Positions 31,661 through 35,696 of a stretch of DNA of 35,696 nt are shown here, one piece after another. This DNA is from Alphaproteobacteria bacterium. Lineage in GTDB: Bacteria; Pseudomonadota; Alphaproteobacteria; ATCC43930; CGMCC-115725. Location of the stretch: NCBI GenBank assembly GCA_028871455.1, contig JAGWNF010000024.1, forward strand, positions 1 to 35,696, in the 5' to 3' direction. The notes under the pieces are model-generated. The model did not search any database. It saw only the letters and a list, made by a program, of their open reading frames with translations, and was not told the DNA's origin. The translations under genes were made by a program, and so were the position numbers. The number at the start of each line of letters is the position of its first letter. Position 1 is the first letter of the stretch.

Positions 31661-31861
31661 ATGGACGGCGTGCTGACCTCGCAGGATGCACACGGCGTCG
31701 CCACGGTCACGCTCAACCGGCCGGAACGGCGCGATGCCTTCGACGACGCGTTCATCGGCGAACTCGATCGCGCATTTGCCAAGCTGGCGCGCGCCTCGAC
31801 GGAAGGCCGTGAGGGGTTCGCGGCGTTTCTCAAAAAGCGCAATCCGGTTTTCCGGTCCTAG
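31661..31861 (+). pseudogene. liuC: Remnant of methylglutaconyl-CoA hydratase (liuC) with an in-frame internal deletion
   Basis: A 66-residue frame begins one base after the liuB stop and ends one base before the liuD GTG, exactly where liuC lies in other leucine operons. Residues 1-40 (with GVATVTLNRPERRDAFDD) are the start of an enoyl-CoA hydratase of the LiuC type. The rest, from about residue 42 (ASTEGREGFAAFLKKRNPVF), matches the usual end of the same protein. The 190 or so residues in between, with the oxyanion-hole and acid/base regions, are missing. The junction lies near 31780-31795 in a GC-rich GGCGCGCGCC stretch. It cannot be an active hydratase; it may be a deletion scar, or an assembly error. 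Confidence 0.8.
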
Positions 31862-31862
31862 A

Positions 31863-33848
31863 GTGTTCAAGAAAATCCTCATCGCCAACCGCGGCGAGAT
31901 CACCTGTCGCGTGATCCGCACGGCGCGACGGATGGGGATCAAGACGGTTGCGGTCTATTCCGACGCCGATAGTCGCGCGCTCCACGTCGAACAAGCCGAC
32001 GAGGCTTATCCGATTGGTCCTGCACCGGCGCGTGAAAGCTATCTCGATATAAAAGCCGTCCTAGCGGCGGCGCGGCGCGGCGGTGTCGATGCGATTCATC
32101 CGGGCTACGGGTTTCTGTCGGAGAACGCCGCCTTTGCCGCCGCCTGTACTAAGGCTGGGCGTGGGTTCATCGGCCCGTCGGCGGCGGCAATCCGCGCCAT
32201 GGGTGACAAGGCGACGGCGAAGGCTCTTGCCGAAAAAGCCGGTGTGCCGGTCGTGCCGGGCTATCGCGGCGAGCGGCAGCACGCGACGGTCTTTGCAACC
32301 GAGGCGGCGCGCATCGGCTATCCGCTGCTGGTCAAGGCAGCGGCGGGTGGCGGCGGTCGCGGCAGTCGAATGGTCGAGCGGCCCAACGAACTCGGCGTGG
32401 CGCTCGAAAGCGCCCGTCGCGAAGCGACCGCGGCGTTCGGCGACGGTCGGCTGATCTTGGAGAAATACCTGCGCGCGCCGCGGCACATCGAGGTGCAAGT
32501 GTTCGGCGACCGCTTCGGCAACTTGGTGCATCTCTATGCGCGCGACTGCTCTTCCCAGCGCCGCTATCAGAAGGTCATCGAGGAGGCGCCGCCAACGGCG
32601 GTGGCGCCGGCACTTCTGCGCCGGCTTTATGCGGCGGCGCTCAGCATCGCGCGCGCGATCAAGTACCAGAATGCCGGCACGGTCGAATTTATTGTCGAGC
32701 GCGGCCGGTTCTACTTCATCGAGATGAACACGCGGCTCCAGGTCGAGCACGCCGTGACCGAAATGATCACCGGAATCGACCTGGTCGAGTGGCAGTTGCG
32801 CGTCGCGGCCGGCGAGAAGCTTCCGCTGCGGCAGCCGCAAATCCGCGCCCGCGGCCACGCCATCGAGACTCGGCTCTATGCCGAAGATCCGGCGCGCGGC
32901 TTTCTGCCATCGACCGGCCGGCTCGCGCGGCTGCGCTTTCCGGCAGCGAATGCGCATCTGCGCGTCGAAACCGGGCTGCGCCAGGGCGATATCGTGACCG
33001 AGTTCTACGATCCGATGATCGCCAAGCTGGTCGTGTCGGCGCCCGACCGCCGCATCGCGCGCGCGCGGCTGGACACCGCGCTGTCCGAAAGCCGCATTCT
33101 CGGCGTCGTCACCAATCGCGATTTCCTGCAGCGGCTGATCGCGCAGCCGGCCTTCCGCCGCGGAACGGTTGATACGGCGTTCATCGGTCGGCATCTCGAA
33201 TCGCTCGCGCTGGCGGTGTCCGCACCGGATGCCGCCCTGGCGGCCGCGGTCCTCTCGCGCATCGTCAGTGCCGGCCCCAAACCTGGCCGCGACGGTTTCT
33301 CGCCTTGGCGGCTGCGTGACGGCTGGCGGCAGGGCGACGATCACGCGCTCGACTTCGTCTTCGGCGACCACGGTACGCGACGGCGCGTCCGCCTCCGGTT
33401 TGAGTCGAATAGCCTGCAGCTCGATTTCGGCAAGCGTCGCATTCCCGTGCTGGCCTGGACGCTGGGCGATCGCGACCTCGGGATTGAGCTCGGCGGTCGC
33501 CATATCGACGCCAGCGTCGCCTGGGACGAGCGCGGCGCGCAGGTCGCGCTGGCCGACGGTACCTGGCGGCTCGACGCGGCGGAGACGAACGCCCGCCGCG
33601 GCGATGCGGTGGCCGCGGCCGGTCGGATCGTGGCACCCATGCCGGGCAAAATCGCCGCCGTGCATGTCGCCAAGGGCGCGACGGTGACGTGCGGTCAAAT
33701 CCTGCTGGTGCTGGAGGCGATGAAGATGGAGCATGCCATTGCTGCGCCGGGCGAAGGCGTCGTCGCTGAGATCCGGTGCGCGGCTGGCGATCCGGTCGCC
33801 GAGGGCACGGAGTTGCTGGTGCTGGTCGGCGGGAAGGAGCAGGCGTGA
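31863..33848 (+). CDS. liuD: Methylcrotonyl-CoA carboxylase alpha subunit (biotin carboxylase plus biotin carrier)
   Basis: A protein of 661 residues from GTG at 31863. The biotin carboxylase half begins [16 protein letters not shown] and has MGDK with Lys116, [10 protein letters not shown] and [10 protein letters not shown]. The C-terminal carrier domain has EAMKMEH with biotinyl Lys621. It pairs with liuB to make 3-methylglutaconyl-CoA. Three usually conserved spots differ: the glycine-loop reads GGGGRGSRM with Ser168 in place of Met, the active-site run reads CSSQRRYQK with Ser231, and Tyr235 stands at the place of E. coli His236. The catalytic Lys of that run (237) is kept. The stop overlaps liuE by one base. 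Confidence 0.93.
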   Translation: MFKKILIANRGEITCRVIRTARRMGIKTVAVYSDADSRALHVEQADEAYPIGPAPARESYLDIKAVLAAARRGGVDAIHPGYGFLSENAAFAAACTKAGRGFIGPSAAAIRAMGDKATAKALAEKAGVPVVPGYRGERQHATVFATEAARIGYPLLVKAAAGGGGRGSRMVERPNELGVALESARREATAAFGDGRLILEKYLRAPRHIEVQVFGDRFGNLVHLYARDCSSQRRYQKVIEEAPPTAVAPALLRRLYAAALSIARAIKYQNAGTVEFIVERGRFYFIEMNTRLQVEHAVTEMITGIDLVEWQLRVAAGEKLPLRQPQIRARGHAIETRLYAEDPARGFLPSTGRLARLRFPAANAHLRVETGLRQGDIVTEFYDPMIAKLVVSAPDRRIARARLDTALSESRILGVVTNRDFLQRLIAQPAFRRGTVDTAFIGRHLESLALAVSAPDAALAAAVLSRIVSAGPKPGRDGFSPWRLRDGWRQGDDHALDFVFGDHGTRRRVRLRFESNSLQLDFGKRRIPVLAWTLGDRDLGIELGGRHIDASVAWDERGAQVALADGTWRLDAAETNARRGDAVAAAGRIVAPMPGKIAAVHVAKGATVTCGQILLVLEAMKMEHAIAAPGEGVVAEIRCAAGDPVAEGTELLVLVGGKEQA

Positions 33849-34753
33849 TGCGAGTGCCCAAGACGGTGCGCGTCGTCGAAGTCGGACCGCGCGACGGCTT
33901 GCAGAACGAAGCGAAGACGGTGCCGACGGCGACCAAGGTGGCACTGATCGAGCAGCTTGCCGATGCCGGATTCAAGACCATCGAGGCCGGCAGCTTCGTA
34001 TCGTCGAAATGGGTGCCGCAGATGGCCGACACCACGGCCGTTATGCAGGCGCTGAAGCGACGGCCGGGCATCGTCTATCAGGTGCTGGTGCCAAACCTGA
34101 AAGGCTTCGACGCGGCGCGCGCGGCCAACGCCGACGAAGTCGCGATCTTCGCGGCCGCGTCGGAAAGCTTTTCCCGGCGCAACATCAACTGTTCGATCGC
34201 CGAAAGCATCGAGCGCTTCGCGCCGGTCATGGTGGCGGCGAAGGCTGCCGGCATCCCGGTACGCGGCTACATTTCCTGCGTCGTCGACTGCCCCTACGAG
34301 GGCGCCGTCTCACCACAGGCGGTGGCCGACATCGCCGGGCGATTGCATGATCTCGGCTGCTATGAAATTTCACTCGGCGATACGATCGGCACCGGCACGC
34401 CCGCGCGTATCGTGGCGATGGTCGACGCCGTCGCCGAGCACGTGCCGCGCGAGCGCCTCGCCATCCATTGTCACGACACCTACGGCCAGGCGCTCGCGAA
34501 CATCCTGGCTGCGCTTGAAAGCGGCATCGCGACAATCGACAGCTCGGTCGCCGGTCTCGGCGGCTGTCCCTACGCGCCGGGTGCGGCCGGTAATGTCGCG
34601 AGCGAGGACGTGGTCTATATGCTCGATGGCCTCGGCGTCGCACATGGTATCGATCTCGCCAAGCTCGCCGCCACCGGGCGGTTCATTTCCGCTGCGCTGG
34701 GTCGCGAGCCTGCATCCAAATGCGCCAAGGCACTGGCGTCGAAAGCCGCGTGA
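33848..34753 (+). CDS. liuE: Hydroxymethylglutaryl-CoA lyase
   Basis: A TIM-barrel lyase of 301 residues that splits 3-hydroxy-3-methylglutaryl-CoA into acetyl-CoA and acetoacetate, the last step of leucine degradation. It has EVGPRDGLQNE with catalytic Arg15, the metal-binding HCHD at 207-210 and the signature GLGGCPYAPGAAGN with catalytic Cys240. The ATG overlaps the liuD TGA (TGATG), so an upstream in-frame extension inside liuD is not supported. The stop overlaps the next gene by one base in the same way. Confidence 0.96.
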   Translation: MRVPKTVRVVEVGPRDGLQNEAKTVPTATKVALIEQLADAGFKTIEAGSFVSSKWVPQMADTTAVMQALKRRPGIVYQVLVPNLKGFDAARAANADEVAIFAAASESFSRRNINCSIAESIERFAPVMVAAKAAGIPVRGYISCVVDCPYEGAVSPQAVADIAGRLHDLGCYEISLGDTIGTGTPARIVAMVDAVAEHVPRERLAIHCHDTYGQALANILAALESGIATIDSSVAGLGGCPYAPGAAGNVASEDVVYMLDGLGVAHGIDLAKLAATGRFISAALGREPASKCAKALASKAA

Positions 34754-35172
34754 TGACGTTGCATCTGATCAAGATGGCGGTTGGCATTTCCGACGTCGCC
34801 GAGCTCCGAAGCGTCCAGAAGCTGCGCCGTAAGCAACGCGGCAAGTCGGTGTTCTTTACGCGCAATATGCCGAAGCGGATCGATGAGCTGCTCGATGGCG
34901 GTTCGATCTATTGGGTGATCAAGCGCCAGATCGCCGTTCGCCAGTGCCTCAAATCCTTCACGCCGTTCGTCAACAAGGACGGCGAAAAGCGCGTCGCGAT
35001 CGAATATGCAATGCGGCTGGTGCCGGTGATGCCGCGGCCGTGCCGGCCGTTCCAGGGCTGGCGGTACTTGACGCCGGAGACTGCGCCCAAAGACCGGCCG
35101 GCGGGGGTCGATTCGGGTGAACGCCTGCCGCCCAAGCTGGCCAAGGAGCTCCGCGAACTCGGTCTGCTTTAG
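34753..35172 (+). CDS. DUF1489 family protein of unknown function
   Basis: A protein of 139 residues from the ATG at 34753, which overlaps the liuE stop by one base (TGATG). It matches the DUF1489 pattern: MTLHLIKMAVGI at the start, RNMPKRIDELLDGGSIYWVIK in the middle and RPCRPFQGWRYL near the end. The family is widespread in Alphaproteobacteria and has no known role. It has no signal peptide or membrane segment, so it is probably cytoplasmic. Co-translation with the leucine operon may be functional or just packing. Confidence 0.85.
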   Translation: MTLHLIKMAVGISDVAELRSVQKLRRKQRGKSVFFTRNMPKRIDELLDGGSIYWVIKRQIAVRQCLKSFTPFVNKDGEKRVAIEYAMRLVPVMPRPCRPFQGWRYLTPETAPKDRPAGVDSGERLPPKLAKELRELGLL

Positions 35173-35348
35173 CCGGTTATTCCACCGTGGCCAGCGTTCA
35201 GCGGCCACCAACCGCTCCGATCGCCCAGCTAAGTCTCTGAAACGCTATGCCTTTCAGCAATTTCGCAAAACCAAGCCAAAGCGTCGCGAACGCGAACCGC
35301 AGGGCGCCAAAACCCCGGGAAAAACAACACTTTCTTCGCCGGAAAAGC
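35173..35348 (+). other. Non-coding stretch upstream of the rRNA promoter
   Basis: No credible gene. A 6-bp stem (GTGGCC 35187-35192 with GGCCAC 35203-35208) shortly after the DUF1489 stop could help end the leucine operon, without a T-run. CTGAAA/TTTCAG forms a weaker repeat at 35237-35257. The bases before the promoter (about 35310-35347) carry A-rich runs such as GGGAAAAACAACA and GGAAAA, which could act as an UP element for the alpha subunit. Confidence 0.4.
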
Positions 35349-35377
35349 TTTACAAGCCACGGCGGCGGGCCTATATC
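35349..35377 (+). promoter_or_regulatory. Ribosomal RNA operon promoter
   Basis: TTTACA (35349-35354, five of six matches to TTGACA) and TATATC (35372-35377, four of six to TATAAT) lie exactly 17 bases apart, with A-rich sequence upstream. The downstream leader with boxA shows what it drives. No open frame follows on the plus strand. Confidence 0.75.
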
Positions 35378-35526
35378 AACCGCCCGGTCACCCGACGGGG
35401 TGGCCTCCGCGAACCAGGTTATGCCGCCACGCAGCGGTTTGGGCTGCGGGTGGTTTCGTCGGCTTCGATGCCGAGGTTTGGCATCGCTGGCCGACGGTTT
35501 GGGTTGTGGTGCGCTCGTTGGCGCAA

Positions 35527-35545
35527 ACCCTTCATCGCGAAGGGT
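35527..35545 (+). promoter_or_regulatory. boxB-like hairpin of the rRNA antitermination site
   Basis: ACCCTTC (35527-35533) pairs with GAAGGGT (35539-35545) around the loop ATCGC. It stands one base before boxA, the boxB-boxA order seen in E. coli rRNA leaders. Confidence 0.6.
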
Positions 35546-35546
35546 C

Positions 35547-35558
35547 GGGTCTTTGACA
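35547..35558 (+). promoter_or_regulatory. boxA antitermination element
   Basis: GGGTCTTTGACA matches the E. coli rRNA boxA (TGCTCTTTAACA) at nine of twelve positions; the TCTTTGACA core is the form commonly found in Alphaproteobacteria. boxA RNA binds NusB with S10 (NusE), which stops Rho from ending rRNA transcription. Confidence 0.75.
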
Positions 35559-35576
35559 TCGTTGAGAAGAGGAAGG

Positions 35577-35620
35577 GATGCGCAGGCGGCGGCGCCTTCG
35601 GCGCCGTACGTATGCGCATC
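35577..35620 (+). other. Long hairpin in the rRNA leader after boxA
   Basis: The outer stem GATGCGCA (35577-35584) pairs with TGCGCATC (35613-35620). The inner stem CGGCGCC (35590-35596) pairs with GGCGCCG (35600-35606) around a TTC loop. It is followed by no T-run and sits directly after boxA, so it is more likely a folding or RNase III processing element than a terminator. Confidence 0.6.
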
Positions 35621-35696
35621 AGTAAGGAAGTCAATTCCGAGCCGATGCAAGTCGTACGATGCCAGGACTTTGCCGGACGATCCGCAAGGAAAGACC

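Larger units (their letters stand above)
35378..35696 (+). ncRNA. rRNA operon leader (upstream of 16S, which lies beyond the window)
   Basis: About 320 bases follow the promoter with no gene but several hairpins: CGCAGC/GCTGCG (35430-35448), CGATGCC/GGCATCG (35466-35486), ACCCTTC/GAAGGGT (35527-35545) and a two-part stem at 35577-35620. boxA lies between the last two. This arrangement is that of an alphaproteobacterial pre-16S leader. No 16S sequence is visible before the window ends, so the rRNA itself is inferred. Confidence 0.75.

Noticed and set aside
32061-33944. 627-residue open frame on the minus strand opposite liuD
   Set aside because: It has the same antisense composition pattern; the plus strand is a clear biotin carboxylase with carrier domain.
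35198-35650. 150-residue minus-strand frame in the last 500 bases
   Set aside because: It covers the rRNA promoter, boxA and leader hairpins; its composition is unlike a folded protein and there is no Shine-Dalgarno.

Overview
This is a G+C-rich bacterial chromosome segment, almost certainly from an alphaproteobacterium. The signs are: the order tuf-S10-spc-alpha ending secY-adk-rpsM-rpsK-rpoA-rplQ with no rpmJ, the F1-ATPase assembly chaperone ATP12, a DUF1489 protein, and a long S14 without zinc ligands. Within the class, a Rhodospirillales-like or other soil lineage is my guess; the sequence alone does not settle it.

Region 1 (1-14333, + strand) is a densely packed translation super-operon: the end of tuf, then S10, L3, L4, L23, L2, S19, L22, S3, L16, L29, S17, L14, L24, L5, S14, S8, L6, L18, S5, L30, L15, SecY, adenylate kinase, S13, S11, RNA polymerase alpha and L17. 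Many stops overlap the next start. A near-consensus sigma70-type promoter (TTGACT-16-TATAAT) overlaps the adk stop and probably gives rpsM-rpsK-rpoA-rplQ its own transcript. Several ribosomal proteins carry Ala/Lys/Arg/Pro-rich terminal extensions, and L2 has an altered loop next to the peptidyl-transferase centre.

Region 2 (14290-25683, - strand) reads lipB, a BON-domain periplasmic protein, a DegP-like protease, rarA, a small YXWGXW-type secreted protein, a RluC-type pseudouridine synthase, ATP12, pccB, pccA (propionyl-CoA carboxylase), an acylphosphatase and an LplT-like MFS transporter. The last gene runs convergently into rplQ and overlaps its 3' end by 44 bases. In relatives, degP-rarA-rluC-ATP12 genes often follow rplQ in the same direction, so this block looks inverted (inference).

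Region 3 (25734-35172, mostly + strand) holds tRNA-Leu(GAG), the hybrid malic enzyme maeB, a convergent Spy/LTXXQ-type periplasmic protein, and a leucine/isovalerate degradation operon: isovaleryl-CoA dehydrogenase (liuA), methylcrotonyl-CoA carboxylase beta (liuB), a 66-residue in-frame remnant of methylglutaconyl-CoA hydratase (liuC), methylcrotonyl-CoA carboxylase alpha (liuD), HMG-CoA lyase (liuE) and a DUF1489 protein. The liuC remnant keeps only the family's N- and C-terminal ends, and the neighbouring liuD has unusual substitutions at its ATP site. This is the most interesting part of the window.

Region 4 (35173-35696) has no protein gene. It holds a strong-looking promoter (TTTACA-17-TATATC), then a leader with a boxB-like hairpin, a boxA antitermination element and a further long hairpin. 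This is the upstream part of a ribosomal RNA operon whose 16S gene should start just past the window. S10, encoded at the other end of the window, is the NusE partner that with NusB binds boxA.

I did not find a CRISPR array, transposase, phage gene or obvious novel defence system.
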